Assembly (NCBI GenBank): GCA_019119355.1
Contig: DWXE01000023.1
Span: forward strand, 1-49,211
Direction: 5' to 3'
Length of the DNA: 49,211 nt
Origin: Candidatus Eisenbergiella merdigallinarum
GTDB lineage: Bacteria > Bacillota > Clostridia > Lachnospirales > Lachnospiraceae
Positions 1 through 10,200 of the stretch are shown here, piece after piece (position 1 is the stretch's first letter; each line of letters opens with the position of its first letter). Under the pieces are notes generated by a model. That model saw nothing but the letters and a program-made list of their open reading frames with translations. It was not told where the DNA came from and did not search any database. The translations under genes and the position numbers were made by a program.

Positions 1-290
1 GCTCCACCTGTTCTCCTCCCAGCCAGGCGATCTCAAACAGGTTGATCCGATAGTCGTTGACGTACCCGTCCAGTTCCGGCGGGATCTCCAGACGCTCCTT
101 TAAACGCAGCGGCTTATCCCAACGCCTGTTATGCCCAAAGTACAGCACCAGCGTCACCACCGGATACCGCTTCCCCCCGGTCATCCGACGCCACCACTTC
201 TTTTCCGTTGAACAAAAGGACATTCACAATGTCGGAAAACACATCGTTGTAGGATTCCAGTATTTTTTCCGTAACATCTTTCCCTGCCAC
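1..290 (-). pseudogene. Broken Rpn-family (PD-(D/E)XK) transposase-like nuclease, runs off the left edge
   Basis: Two pieces of one family lie in different minus-strand frames. The N-terminal piece starts near 290 (GTG, with GAGGAAAG about 15 nt upstream) and contains ESYNDVFSDIVNVLLF, typical of the start of Rpn recombination-promoting nuclease/putative transposases common in Lachnospiraceae. After about 33 codons the frame changes near 173-190. The second frame then runs to the window edge with PVVTLVLYFGHNRRWDKP, a stretch that normally lies 60 or more residues further into the protein. The middle, which carries the expected nuclease residues, is therefore missing and the frame is broken. 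The reading is a decayed gene with an internal deletion plus frameshift. The deleted length is inferred from the family, and the 3' end is outside the window. Confidence 0.7.
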
Positions 291-515
291 GCCGTCATCA
301 CCACGTCTTTCCTCATCATTTCCGGCGGGGATCCGTCCCATCCGCTTCGCCCCGCTGCCGAAATTTTCTTTGACAGCCCCTGCCGGGCCGCTTCCCTCTC
401 CTTTCTCTCCGGCACGTCAGCCTGCCCGGGAATCGTTACGGATATTTTAGCACATTCCTTCTTTTGCGGTCAACGGGCACAGTTTTGCTACGCCCTTCAC
501 CATTTGTCGGTCGTA

Positions 516-564
516 CAAAAAACACCATCCGGTTTGCAGTTTCCCACAAACCGGATGGTGTTTT
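516..564 (-). terminator. Rho-independent terminator after tpiA
   Basis: A perfect 15-bp stem (ACACCATCCGGTTTG with its complement) encloses a short loop and is followed on the minus strand by a T run. It lies about 35 bp downstream of the tpiA stop codon and closes the gap-pgk-tpiA cluster. Confidence 0.9.
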
Positions 565-596
565 GTCATGCCCGATTGCCGCCTGCAATCGAAGGC

Positions 597-1346
597 TTAT
601 TTGTAGTTTACGATCTTGCCGAAGTCGGCTTTCAGGGAAGCGCCGCCTACCAGGCCGCCGTCGATGTCGGGCTGCGCGAACAGCTCGGCAGCGTTGCCCG
701 CGTTGACGGATCCGCCGTACTGGATGCGAACCGCTTCAGCGGTATCCGTATCGTACATCTCGGCGATGCAGTCGCGGATGCCCTTGCAGACCTCTTCCGC
801 CTGTTCGGTGGTAGCGGTCTTGCCGGTGCCGATAGCCCAGATGGGCTCATAAGCGATGACGATGCCCTTCACCTGATCGGCGGTGACGCCGGCCAGATCG
901 GACTTGATCTGCAGTCTGATCCAGTCCATGGTAACGCCCATTTCCCTCTGCTCCAGGGATTCGCCGCAGCAAAGGATCGGGATCAGGCCCGCTTCCAGAG
1001 CCTTCTTCACCTTCTTGTTGAGCATGCAGTCGCATTCCTTAAAGTAGTCGCGCCTCTCGGAATGTCCGATGATCACGTACTTCACGCCCGCGTCCACCAG
1101 CATCTCCGCAGAGATTTCGCCGGTGTAAGCGCCCTTGTCCTCAAAGTACATGTTCTCGGCGCCCACTTCCACGTTGGTTCCCTTCACCGCTTCCACAACG
1201 GGAACGATGTCGATGGCGGGTACGCAGTAAACCACGTCCACATCGTCGGATTTCACGAGATCCTTTAAGGTATTGCACAGTTCTACCGCCTGGCTGGGAG
1301 TCATGTTCATCTTCCAGTTGCCGGCAACGATTTTCTTTCTAGCCAT
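597..1346 (-). CDS. tpiA: Triose-phosphate isomerase
   Basis: Interconverts dihydroxyacetone phosphate and glyceraldehyde 3-phosphate in cytosolic glycolysis. The 249-aa product has the usual family length. It shows the N-terminal GNWKMN motif with substrate-binding Lys, IIGHSERR with the electrophilic His, the [11 protein letters not shown] segment with the catalytic Glu, and the phosphate-gripping YGGSVN. The start chosen is the ATG of [11 protein letters not shown] at 1346, because upstream codons overlap pgk and do not resemble the family; GGAGACC precedes it. It lies 34 bp after pgk and is followed by a strong terminator, so it is the last gene of the gap-pgk-tpiA unit. Confidence 0.97.
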   Translation of the reverse strand: MARKKIVAGNWKMNMTPSQAVELCNTLKDLVKSDDVDVVYCVPAIDIVPVVEAVKGTNVEVGAENMYFEDKGAYTGEISAEMLVDAGVKYVIIGHSERRDYFKECDCMLNKKVKKALEAGLIPILCCGESLEQREMGVTMDWIRLQIKSDLAGVTADQVKGIVIAYEPIWAIGTGKTATTEQAEEVCKGIRDCIAEMYDTDTAEAVRIQYGGSVNAGNAAELFAQPDIDGGLVGGASLKADFGKIVNYK

Positions 1347-1380
1347 TTTTCGCTGGTCTCCTTTATTTTCGATATGGTTT

Positions 1381-2604
1381 TTATTTGTCGTCCGCTGCAG
1401 CAACGCCGGGCAGTTCCTTGCCTTCCAGGAATTCCAGGGAAGCACCGCCGCCGGTGGAGATGTGGCTCATCTTATCCGCAAAGCCCAGCTGGTTGACAGC
1501 CGCTGCGGAATCGCCGCCGCCGATGATGGTGGTGGCGTCGGTCTCAGCCAGAGCCTTCGCTACCGCGATGGTGCCTTTCGCCAGAACGGGATTCTCGAAT
1601 ACGCCCATGGGGCCGTTCCATACCACGGTCTTCGCTGTCTTAGCGGCTTCCGCATACAGTTCCGCGGTCTTGGGACCGATATCCAGGCCCAGCTGATCCG
1701 CAGGCATATTCTCCACGTCCACATAATCCACTTCGATCTGCGCGTCGATGGGATCCGGGAACGCGGGAGCGATGGCGGTATCCACGGGAAGCAGCAGCTT
1801 CTTGCCCAGCTTCTCGGCCTTCTCCATCATCTCCCTGCAGTAGTCCAGCTTCGTGTCGTCCACCAGGGATTTGCCGACTTCCATGCCTTTGGCTTTCAGG
1901 AAGGTATAAGCCATACCGCCGCCGATGATCAGGGTGTCGCACTTCTCCAGCAGGTTGGAAATCACGTTCAGCTTGTCCGCTACCTTCGCGCCGCCCAGGA
2001 TGGCTACGAAAGGTCTCACCGGATCTTCCACCGCATTGCCCAGGAAGTTGATCTCCTTCTGCATCAGATAGCCGACCGCGTTGGAGCCGCCCTTTTCGGA
2101 GATGAATTTCGTCACGCCTGCAACGGACGCGTGCGCTCTGTGGGAAGAACCGAAAGCGTCGCAAACGTAATCGTCGGCCAGTTCAGCCAGCTCTTTGCTG
2201 AATTCTTCGCCGTTCTTCGTCTCTTCCGAGCCGCGGAAACGGGTGTTCTGCAGCAGAACAACGTCGCCGTCCTGCATCGCTGCAACCGCTGCGGTCGCTT
2301 CCTCGCCGGTCACGTGATAATCGGAAACGAATTTCACTTCCTTGCCCAGCTTCTCGGACAGTCTGGCCGCTACGGGAGCCAGGGACTCGCCTTCGTTGGG
2401 GCCGTTTTTCACCTTGCCCAGATGGGAGCAGAGGATCACCTTGCCGCCGTCGTCGATCAGCTTCTGGATGGTGGGCAGAGCCGCCACGATACGGGTTTCG
2501 TCGGTGATCACGCCGTTCTTTAACGGTACGTTGAAGTCACATCTGACCAGGACTCTTTTGCCCTTTACGTTGATATCATCAACAGATTTCTTGTTTAAGC
2601 CCAT
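1381..2604 (-). CDS. pgk: Phosphoglycerate kinase
   Basis: Transfers phosphate from 1,3-bisphosphoglycerate to ADP, the first ATP-yielding step of glycolysis. The product is 407 aa, a normal length for the two-domain kinase. Visible motifs are RCDFNVPL near residue 21 (substrate site), the hinge-side [10 protein letters not shown], and the C-terminal nucleotide-binding loop GGGDSAAA. The start codon has AAGGAGG about seven bases upstream. It sits between gap and tpiA, but a terminator and a hairpin-rich repeat separate it from gap. Its expression may therefore depend on read-through or on a promoter inside the repeat that I could not identify with confidence. Confidence 0.97.
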   Translation of the reverse strand: MGLNKKSVDDINVKGKRVLVRCDFNVPLKNGVITDETRIVAALPTIQKLIDDGGKVILCSHLGKVKNGPNEGESLAPVAARLSEKLGKEVKFVSDYHVTGEEATAAVAAMQDGDVVLLQNTRFRGSEETKNGEEFSKELAELADDYVCDAFGSSHRAHASVAGVTKFISEKGGSNAVGYLMQKEINFLGNAVEDPVRPFVAILGGAKVADKLNVISNLLEKCDTLIIGGGMAYTFLKAKGMEVGKSLVDDTKLDYCREMMEKAEKLGKKLLLPVDTAIAPAFPDPIDAQIEVDYVDVENMPADQLGLDIGPKTAELYAEAAKTAKTVVWNGPMGVFENPVLAKGTIAVAKALAETDATTIIGGGDSAAAVNQLGFADKMSHISTGGGASLEFLEGKELPGVAAADDK

Positions 2605-2635
2605 GATGGGAACCTCCTTAAAATGGTTTTATAAA

Positions 2636-2814
2636 CTTTCCTATCCTATAAAATGTGAATTAAAATAGTGTGCACGGGCGCATATATGCGCCTGTGCACA
2701 CTCGCGCCGAGCGCGGTTGCCCTCGGGCAACAACATTCCCTGCGCGCGAGTGCGCATCCTCAGCGGAGCGTCCTTTTTTATAGGATAGGAAAGGAACTTT
2801 CCTATCCTATAAAA
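2636..2814. repeat. MITE-like hairpin-rich element between gap and pgk
   Basis: An 18-bp sequence, CTTTCCTATCCTATAAAA, occurs at 2636-2653, inverted at 2776-2793 and again in direct orientation at 2797-2814, so the last two form a long palindrome. Between the outer inverted copies lie a 34-bp near-perfect palindrome at 2668-2701 (centre ATATAT, one mismatch), a TTGCCC/GGGCAA hairpin around 2718-2730 and GC-rich inverted pieces near 2700-2752. No reading frame of note is present. Terminal inverted repeats and short length fit a non-autonomous mobile element or a dispersed palindromic repeat. Confidence 0.65.
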
Positions 2815-2815
2815 A

Positions 2816-2846
2816 AGGGTCCGGTCCTCAACAGACCGGACCCTTC
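2816..2846 (-). terminator. Terminator after gap
   Basis: An AAGGGTCCGGTC stem with its complement and a short loop lies about 37 bp past the gap stop. On the minus strand it is followed by TTTTTTA, part of which also belongs to the adjacent repeat. It would separate gap from pgk unless there is read-through. Confidence 0.85.
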
Positions 2847-2882
2847 AATGAGCCTGTGTCCACAGCCCGGACAAAGTGCCGA

Positions 2883-3902
2883 TTAAGCGTTCAGCAGTTT
2901 GCCGAAGTGTTTGATGGTGCGAACCATCTGGCTGGTATAGGAATTCTCGTTGTCGTACCAGGAAACAACCTGTACTTCGGACAGCTCGTCGTTGATGGGC
3001 AGAACCATGGTCTGGGTCGCATCGAACAGGGAGCCGTATCTCATGCCAACGATATCGCTGGATACGATTTCATCTTCGTTGTAGCCGAAGGACTCATTGG
3101 AAGCTGCCTTCATCGCTGCGTTGATGGATTCCTTGGTAGGATTGCCCTTCACAACAGCGGTCAGGATCGTGGTGGATCCGGTAGGGGTAGGAACGCGCTG
3201 TGCAGCGCCGATCAGCTTGCCGTTGAGGTCGGGAATAACCAGGCCGATTGCCTTCGCTGCGCCGGTGCTGTTGGGAACGATGTTCACAGCCGCCGCGCGG
3301 GATCTTCTCAGATCGCCTTTTCTCTGAGGGCCGTCCAGAGTCATCTGGTCGCCGGTGTAAGCGTGAATGGTGCACATGATACCGGACTGGATCGGGAAGG
3401 AATCGTTCAGCGCCTTCGCCATGGGAGCCAGGCAGTTGGTCGTGCAGGAAGCAGCGGAGATGATGGTATCTTCGTTGGTAAGGGACTCGTGGTTAACGTT
3501 GTAAACGATGGTAGGAAGGTCGTTGCCCGCAGGAGCGGAGATAACGACGTGCTTAGCGCCAGCGTCGATATGAGCCTGCGCTTTCGCCTTGGAGGTGTAG
3601 AAGCCGGTGCACTCCAGAACTACGTCAACACCGATCTCGCCCCAGGGCAGCTCAGCTGCGCTCGCCTTCGCATAGATCTTGATTTCCTTGCCATCAACAG
3701 TGATAGAATCTTCGCCGGCCGTAACCTTGTCAGCCAGTGCATATCTGCCCTGTGTGGAGTCATATTTCAGTAAGTGAGCCAGCATCTTGGGGGATGTCAG
3801 GTCGTTGATCGCAACGATCTCAAATCCTTCTGCTCCGAACATCTGTCTGAAAGCCAGACGACCAATACGGCCAAAACCATTGATTGCTACTTTTACTGCC
3901 AT
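2883..3902 (-). CDS. gap: Glyceraldehyde-3-phosphate dehydrogenase, NAD type
   Basis: Oxidises and phosphorylates glyceraldehyde 3-phosphate to 1,3-bisphosphoglycerate. The 339-aa protein opens with the Rossmann motif [13 protein letters not shown]. It has Asp34 in INDL, which favours NAD over NADP, and the active-site segment SAASCTTNC with Cys153 as nucleophile. The C-terminal WYDNENSY is also typical. The start has AGGAGGAAAC immediately upstream. A sigma-A promoter is visible at 3994-4022 and a terminator at 2816-2846, so it can be expressed as a single gene as well as with pgk and tpiA. Confidence 0.97.
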   Translation of the reverse strand: MAVKVAINGFGRIGRLAFRQMFGAEGFEIVAINDLTSPKMLAHLLKYDSTQGRYALADKVTAGEDSITVDGKEIKIYAKASAAELPWGEIGVDVVLECTGFYTSKAKAQAHIDAGAKHVVISAPAGNDLPTIVYNVNHESLTNEDTIISAASCTTNCLAPMAKALNDSFPIQSGIMCTIHAYTGDQMTLDGPQRKGDLRRSRAAAVNIVPNSTGAAKAIGLVIPDLNGKLIGAAQRVPTPTGSTTILTAVVKGNPTKESINAAMKAASNESFGYNEDEIVSSDIVGMRYGSLFDATQTMVLPINDELSEVQVVSWYDNENSYTSQMVRTIKHFGKLLNA

Positions 3903-3968
3903 TTTAGTTTCCTCCTGAAAATGATTTTTACTCTTTTGTCAGGCTGCTCCTACTTTTGGGCAGAGTGC

Positions 3969-3998
3969 TTGACAAAATTTTATCAGCACAATTATTCT
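3969..3998 (+). promoter_or_regulatory. Candidate divergent promoter towards the PHP gene
   Basis: Plus strand TTGACA (3969-3974), 18-bp spacer, TATTCT (3993-3998). A second candidate is an extended -10, TGATATACT, at 4074-4082, closer to the gene. A short inverted repeat, TCGCAGG/CCTGCGA (about 4088-4120) followed by TTTTTT, lies between it and the start codon and could attenuate. Confidence 0.4.
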
Positions 3999-4022
3999 AC
4001 CTAATTTGTGTCCAAATATCAA
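3994..4022 (-). promoter_or_regulatory. Sigma-A-type promoter for gap
   Basis: Minus strand -35 TTGATA (4017-4022), 17-bp spacer, -10 TAGAAT (3994-3999). It lies about 90 bp upstream of the gap start codon. Its -10 shares bases with the -10 of a divergent plus-strand candidate. Confidence 0.6.
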
Positions 4023-4144
4023 GATGTAAATTCAAAATTATTGGAAAAGCCAGGGAACTTTTCCCTGTTTTTGTGATATACTTACAGTCGCAGGATGAAA
4101 CGGCGTTTGCCTCCCTGCGATTTTTTGCAAAAGGAGAATTTGCC

Positions 4145-4963
4145 ATGCCAATCAGAGCCGACTATCATCTTCATTCCCATTTTTCCGGGGATTCCGAAGC
4201 GCCCATGGAGGATATGATCCGGCGCGCGCTGGAGCTCGGGTATACGGAAATGTGCTTCACCGAGCACATGGATCCCGACTTTCCCGTGCGGGAGGACATT
4301 CCCGCGGGCACCTTCGAGGTCAACACGGATTCCTATCTCTACGATCTGCTCAAATACCGCAAAAAGTACGAGGGGAAGATCCGGGTCAACTTCGGCGTGG
4401 AGCTGGGGCTGCAGCCCCATATCGCCCGGGAAAACGCCGCCTATGTCCGCTCCCACGATTTCGATTTCGTCATCGCCTCCACCCACATCGTGGACCACAG
4501 GGATCCGGGATATCCGGAGTACTACGACGGCATTTCCGACGAAGAAGGCTACCGCGCCTATTTCCGGGAGATCCTCCGGTCCGTCCGCACCTTCTCCGAC
4601 TTCGACGTCTACGGGCATCTGGACTACGTGATCCGCTACAGCCGGTCCAGGGACAGGGATTATTCCTATGAAAAATACGCGGATCTGTTCGACCCCATTC
4701 TGGAAACCCTCATCGAAAACGGCAAGGGCATCGAGCTCAATACCGGGGGCTTCCGCAAGGGGCTGAAGGAATTCCATCCCTGCGACGGCGTGCTCAAAGC
4801 CTACCGCGCCAAAGGCGGGGAGATCATCACCGTGGGCTCGGACGCCCACCGTCCCGAAGACATCGGCAGCGACTTTTCCCTGGCCGCGGAGAGGCTGAAG
4901 GAATGCGGTTTTTCCTATTACTGTACCTTCGAAAAGAGGATGCCGTCCTTCCATAAGCTCTAA
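4145..4963 (+). CDS. PHP-domain phosphoesterase, histidinol-phosphatase (HisJ/HisK) family
   Basis: A 272-aa protein of the polymerase-and-histidinol-phosphatase fold, which uses a cluster of metal ions to hydrolyse phosphomonoesters. The N-terminus ADYHLHSHFSGDS carries the HxHxH metal ligands. CFTEHMDPDF, GVELGL, ASTHIVD, GHLDYVIRYS and the C-terminal TVGSDAHRPEDIG supply the remaining ligands, and all are intact. The ATG at 4145 is chosen because AAAAGGAGAA lies seven bases upstream and family similarity starts there. No other his genes are nearby, so the true substrate may be histidinol phosphate or another phosphoester. It converges with the next gene, with only 16 bp between the stops and no clear terminator. 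Confidence 0.85.
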   Translation: MPIRADYHLHSHFSGDSEAPMEDMIRRALELGYTEMCFTEHMDPDFPVREDIPAGTFEVNTDSYLYDLLKYRKKYEGKIRVNFGVELGLQPHIARENAAYVRSHDFDFVIASTHIVDHRDPGYPEYYDGISDEEGYRAYFREILRSVRTFSDFDVYGHLDYVIRYSRSRDRDYSYEKYADLFDPILETLIENGKGIELNTGGFRKGLKEFHPCDGVLKAYRAKGGEIITVGSDAHRPEDIGSDFSLAAERLKECGFSYYCTFEKRMPSFHKL

Positions 4964-4979
4964 ACCGGACGCCCTGCGG

Positions 4980-5810
4980 CTACTGCGCCGTGCAGCTGCG
5001 GTAATCGTTCTCCAGCGCCGAGAGCCTTTCCGAAAGGCGGTTTGCGCTCAGCCCGCCGCCGTCCCTGCGCGCCTCCCCGGCGTGCAGGATGAAGGCTGCG
5101 TCCTCCGATTCCCGCCAGGCCAGATCGCAGGCCTCCATCCGCTTTTCAAATTCCAAGGAAATCTGGTAGAGGTCCGGCGTGTTTGCCAGAAACGCCACAT
5201 ACCCCTGTTCCCCCAGCCCCAGCCGTTTGGCGGCCAGAAACTGCAGGGCGCTCTCCTTTGTCCGAAGCAGCCGCCATGCCTGCCAGAAGGCGTCCGCGGC
5301 GCGCTCGAACCAGAACAGGCCTGCGCAGGCCACGCCCAGATTATGATAGACCCTTCCCAGGAAAGCGGGGTCCATGCCCTTGAATTCCCGGATGAGGCCG
5401 TCGTATTCCCGGATGGCGAGTGCGAATTTCCTGCTCTCCAGGAAATAGTCCCCCCTCGCCCCGGCCCGCTGTGCCTCGCCGGAGCTTTCGTTGATCCGCA
5501 GGATTTTTTCCACCTGCTGCTCCTGCTGCTTCGTGCAGTAACCGGTATATTCGAACAGCGTTCCCACGAAGGCGGTCACCGGCTCCTTTTCCCGGGACGA
5601 CGCGAAGAGCTGACGCGCCAGATCCGGAAGGCCGCACTGTTCCCCAACCCAGGCCGCCAGTTTTTCATCCAGCACATCCGGCTCCAGGAGCCACGCGTTT
5701 TCCTGAACGAAATAACACAGCTCTTCCACATTCCAGATATGAGCCCTGGCCCGTTCGAAATACCACGGCACTTCGGCGTTTTTTCCCAAACACAGGTATA
5801 CCCTTCCCAT
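4980..5810 (-). CDS. Helical-repeat (TPR-like) protein, third gene of the DUF5717-DUF5716 operon
   Basis: A 276-aa soluble protein with no signal peptide or membrane segment. It is almost entirely amphipathic helices. Pairs such as EAQRAGARGDYFLESRKFAL and FLGRVYHNLGVACAGLFWFE have the small/large residue spacing of tetratricopeptide repeats, roughly residues 110-205. The first 110 residues also look helical (PWYFERARAHIWNVEELC). The ATG at 5810 has GGAGAAG just upstream and follows the DUF5716 stop by 19 bp, so the two are co-transcribed and probably translationally linked. I do not know a named family. Its place after an Hsp70-like gene suggests a co-factor or scaffold role, which is inference. 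Confidence 0.75.
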   Translation of the reverse strand: MGRVYLCLGKNAEVPWYFERARAHIWNVEELCYFVQENAWLLEPDVLDEKLAAWVGEQCGLPDLARQLFASSREKEPVTAFVGTLFEYTGYCTKQQEQQVEKILRINESSGEAQRAGARGDYFLESRKFALAIREYDGLIREFKGMDPAFLGRVYHNLGVACAGLFWFERAADAFWQAWRLLRTKESALQFLAAKRLGLGEQGYVAFLANTPDLYQISLEFEKRMEACDLAWRESEDAAFILHAGEARRDGGGLSANRLSERLSALENDYRSCTAQ

Positions 5811-5829
5811 CCGCTTCTCCTTTCTGCCC

Positions 5830-7155
5830 TCAGGCCAGGGAAAACGTTTCTTCCCAGAACTGATGCGTGGCCGGATAAAACTCCCCGAATCCCAGATCTT
5901 CCATATTGATCCGGACCGTGCTCACATCCGTCATATCCACGCGCATGCGGATCCGCGTCATCCGCGGCGGCCGTTTGGCCAGCCCGTTGAGCGAAACCAG
6001 CACTTCCCTCACTTCCTTCCCGTTCAGCGGGGTGATCCGCAAAGAAAAGCTGTTTTCCTCCTCCAGCAAAAACTCGCATTCCTTTTTGGCTTCATACCAG
6101 TTGGTTCCCGCGTCCAGCAGCGCCAGGTAGGCGTCCTGCCCGCGCCGCAAAACGTGCATCCCCACGTTGGCCCGGATCATGTCCCTGCCCAGAAAGGCGT
6201 AGTCCGCGGACAGCCTGGAGCCCGACAGCCTCTCTTTCGCCGCGTAGCAGGCCCCCTTGCTGTAGAGATTGTTGCCCAGAAACACCCTTCTGCCCTGGCA
6301 GAGCAGCTTCAGAGATTCCTGATACCATTCCCCCTGAAAGCCTTCGCCGATGAGATAGACCGTGGAAACGGTCCTGTCCTTCATCAGCTGGCCCACGGCG
6401 TCCGCGAAGTACCGGTCCAGCTTCTCCAGCCTCTCCCTCCGGCGTCCGTCCTCCTCCCCGCTTCCCGCATCCTCCGGACGGCGCACATGGGGAAAGGACG
6501 CTTCCTCCACGAACGCCGCCACGGGCGTGGTCCTTCTGTTGAGCGTAAAGAGGAACGTCTTCAGGCAGGGCCCGGAAAAATCGCACAGAAGGACGTCGTG
6601 CACCCACAGTTCCGCCGGCTGGCTGATATTATAATAGAAAAAGCTTTCTGCCCTCCCGATCACATACAGCTTCGCCCCTTTGAGCCCCAGCAGGGAGACG
6701 GACTGGGTCAGCGCTTCGATGACCGGCCCGGTCACTTCTTCCACGGTGAAGACGAACGCGCGGATCCGCCCCAGCGGCAGGATGGGATTTAAGAGGGACA
6801 GCGTCCGTTTCAGAAACAGGGACAGAAGGGCTACGGGGTCGAAGGGCTGCCCGTCCAGAAACACCGTCTCCCTGCGGACCGCTCTTTCCAGAAGGTCCGT
6901 CACCGCCGCGGCCTCCCCTCTCTCCACGCTCTCTTGCGCCTCTTTCCCGAAGAGCCACAGATCCCTTTCCGCACACCTGGCCAAAAGCGCGGGGATGAGG
7001 AACTGCTCTTCTCCCGCAACCAGGCTGACGGTCTCCGGCTGTCCGGATCCCGGCAGGCAGTAGCTGATCTGCGCGGTCCGGTCGCTGAAATCATATCCGG
7101 CCACAGCCCCCGGCGCGCCCGTTCCCATTTCCCGCTCTCTGTTTCCCAGAAACAT
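5830..7155 (-). CDS. DUF5716-family protein, degenerate Hsp70/actin-fold ATPase
   Basis: A 441-aa cytosolic protein. Its layout follows Hsp70. VAGYDFSDRTAQIS (residues 18-31) takes the place of the phosphate-1 loop. VIGRAESFFYY (165-175) matches the connect region, and VLLCDFSGPCLKTFLF (188-203) the phosphate-2 loop. TVYLIGEGF with the downstream NNLYSKGACYAAKE (265-308) matches the adenosine motif plus the PDEAVAxGAA helix. A C-terminal beta-rich part (about 368-441, with LNGLAKRPPRMTRIRM and LGFGEF) resembles a substrate-binding beta sandwich. The glycines that hold ATP are largely replaced, so ATP turnover is doubtful. GGAGAG lies six bases before the ATG; Met10 is a possible later start. 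The family name is from memory; the Hsp70 comparison is my own alignment by eye. Confidence 0.8.
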   Translation of the reverse strand: MFLGNREREMGTGAPGAVAGYDFSDRTAQISYCLPGSGQPETVSLVAGEEQFLIPALLARCAERDLWLFGKEAQESVERGEAAAVTDLLERAVRRETVFLDGQPFDPVALLSLFLKRTLSLLNPILPLGRIRAFVFTVEEVTGPVIEALTQSVSLLGLKGAKLYVIGRAESFFYYNISQPAELWVHDVLLCDFSGPCLKTFLFTLNRRTTPVAAFVEEASFPHVRRPEDAGSGEEDGRRRERLEKLDRYFADAVGQLMKDRTVSTVYLIGEGFQGEWYQESLKLLCQGRRVFLGNNLYSKGACYAAKERLSGSRLSADYAFLGRDMIRANVGMHVLRRGQDAYLALLDAGTNWYEAKKECEFLLEEENSFSLRITPLNGKEVREVLVSLNGLAKRPPRMTRIRMRVDMTDVSTVRINMEDLGFGEFYPATHQFWEETFSLA

Positions 7156-7212
7156 GTCATCTCTCCTTTTCGTTTTCCTGGCTTCCCCCGCCCCTTTCCT
7201 CCCAGCGGCGGC

Positions 7213-10200
7213 TCAGTCCTCCTTCATGGGGCGAAACAGCTGATTTTCGCAAAAATCCACGTAGAGATAGCGGTTCAGAAGCTCCAGCCCCTGCCAGCTT
7301 CCCGACAGCTGCCGGGAAGCGGCCGCGCACAACATCCCATAGCGCCCCGCCGCGTCGGAATCGATTTCCGCCGCCTTCAGGATGCCGCTCTCCACTCTCG
7401 TTCCCGGATTCTCTTCCTCCGCGATATAATACTGAAGCGATTCTCCCGGGAAGAGGACGAAGGAAGAAGCGTAGATCCCTTCGTATAGATGCGGCATCGA
7501 AGCGCCCGCGTATTCGGTCTCCCCGCCCTTGCCCGACAGGATGCGCCAGTACAGGCAGACCCGCTCCTCCGGCGTTCCGCAATAGACCACGAAGGTCTTG
7601 TCCAGCAAAAACTCCGCTCCCGGGATCAGCCGGGCGAACTCCCGCAGCACAGGCAGATGAATCCCCTTTTCCAGAAGGCGGCTCCCCATGCGGCCTACGG
7701 CCTCCTCCACGGCGGCGTCCATGGCCCCCCTGTTTTTCGCGTAATACTGCAGAACCGCAATCCGGCACAGGTCCGTCAAAGGTTCTCCGTTTCTTTCCGT
7801 CCGCAGCATATCGTGAATCATATAGCGGTGAACCGGCTGGCCTTCCATCACGCCGCTGTAGGCGCACCGGTGCAGAAAGGCCTCTTCCAGCCCGCTCCTG
7901 CCGCCCTCCGCCACGTACTGGCGCAGCAGGTCCATCCGCTCGGTCACATCCTGCCCGGTGTAAAGGAGCTGTTCCATGATCCGCTCGCACAGGGGATAGG
8001 TATCGATTCCGAACCCTTCTGCGGCCGATTTTAACGCCTCCATTTCCCGGACGCTGCCCTCGTAGCGTTCCGTCAGCTGGCGCAGCACGCAGGCGTCGTA
8101 TTTGCCGTGCACCGCGGCCGCGTAGCACAGCCGGGTCATTTCCGGTTCCTCCCGATACAGCCCCTGATCCAGAAGGCGGCTGCACAGGCGCAAGAGCACT
8201 CTGGGATCCTGGCGGTCCGCATCCAGCTCCTTTTGCCACTCGTACGCTTTCTCATACATCCCCTGCAGCGTCAGGCAGTGGACGGTTTCCGTCCGGTCCC
8301 CGGGCTCCACGTCCTCCGGGGCCAGCCGTTCCAGCAGGCTCCTGAGCCGGTCCGGACGATCCTGTTCTTCGAAATACCGCAGCAGGGCGATCCGCAGCTT
8401 CCTGCCGAATCCCTCTTCCAGAAACGGTTCCGCCGCCACGATCAGGCTGGCCCGCTCGTTCTGCGGGCGCACCTGCGGATCGGCCGGATCCGTGGCCGCC
8501 AGCGCCAGGCCCACCGTATCCCCGGCCCTCTCCGCCAGCTCCCGTTCGAATTCCTCCCCGGGATCCGCGAAGAGCGGGGTCATGGAAGCCGTCCCGTTGA
8601 GCAGCTCCCTCCCCCCGGACTCGTCCTCCCAGAAGACCAGATCCATGCGGCTGTAAAGATCCACGCAGGTCTTTCCGTCCTGCAAAACGTAGATCTTTTC
8701 CCCTTTCAGACGGGGGTGAACCACGGCGATCTTCCCCTTCGGCCTCTGCGGAACCTCCACTTCCACGCTACACAGCAAAGAAGCGAGCTGCGCCGTCAGC
8801 TCTTCGGACAGCTCCCCCGGCTTTAATACCCGGCGGTACAGCCAGGCCAGATCGCGGTTGATCCTTCCCCGGGAAAGCTGGTCTTCCACAAAGCGGTCGA
8901 TCTGGGGGCGATAGGCCAGGTATAGCTCCGTATCCTCATCCCTGAGCCTTTCCACGCTGGCGTACAGCCAGGCGGCGTGCCCGTAATCCAGATTGCTCTG
9001 ATAGGCGAAGTACAAAAGGACCTGTCTGGGGATCCGCTCCTCCCTCGTCAGATCCACGCTCATCAGATAGTGCTCGTAAAGCCGGGCGATGCGCAGCTCC
9101 TTTTTCACTCCCCTGTAATACCAGGTATGCCAGGCCGTCCCGGTTTTCCCTCCCTTGATCAGCAGGGTGCAGATGGCCTGCAGCACCTCCACGTCGGGCC
9201 GCTTCTCCCACGCCAGCTTCAGAATCCGAAAGAGCGCGGGATCGTAATATTTTTCCCGGGCGATGAGGTCGGCCGCATGGCCCGCCAGCTCTCTGCCCAG
9301 GATCCGGTTTCTGGCCCCGTACATCAGCACCCGTTTCCCGATTCCACCCACTCTGTTCAGGAGCACGGGGCGGCTGTTCATCAGCTGCACCGCCTCAAGG
9401 TACAGAAGGGGGCTGGTGCACCCCTCCGAAAATCTTCGTTCCAGGAAGGCCCATTTTTTTGCGGGGCTGCGGTCGAATTCCGGCGTCAGGAACAGAAGGA
9501 GCCACGCGATCCGCCATTCTCCCGGATTCTGATCGAACAGCTCCTCCACCTTTTTGCGCACCTTCTGCCCGTAGGCCTCTTCCCGGTTATACAGGGTGGT
9601 CAGATACAGGTAATAGCAGAAAACCGCAGGCTCGTCCTGTCTGGATCTGAGCTGCACGTGGTTCAAAATCCAGCCCGCCTCCTCCATCTTGTCCTCCGTC
9701 ATCAGAAGCTGCGCCGCAAAGAGGCGGGGAATCGGGCTCTGAGGGCTCAGGCCGGAAATTTCCTCCACGCATTCCCTCGCCTTCGCCCGCCATTCCTCCA
9801 GCCCGAGCCGCTTCATCCGAAGCTGTTCGTACAGGCGCACCAGCCGGACGTTGGCCTCCTTCAGCGCCTTTCTCTGTCCGTCCCTTTCCTTCATCCCGGG
9901 CGCCAGGCGGACGGCCTCGATCTCCACGGTAAAGCTTCCGGAAAGGGAAGAGAATTCCACCTGGCCGAAGTTGCGGCCGGCATGCATCCTCCCCTCATCC
10001 AGAAAGACGGGAACCCTGCACAGGTTTCCCAGGAAATCGTCTTCTCCGATCCAGCTCTTTTCCACGGAGAAAAAATCCCCTCCGGCCTTCACGGACAGCC
10101 GCACCGGTCCCCAGCCGGTCTTCAGGATCTGGATCTCCTCGCTGACGTGCCCCCGCACGTCTTCCGAAACGATCCGGCGGCGGACGGGCTCGAAGGCGAT

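Noticed and set aside
2654..2775. Possible small coding region in the gap-pgk gap
   Set aside because: Only palindromic, GC-skewed repeat sequence with no ribosome binding site in either direction.
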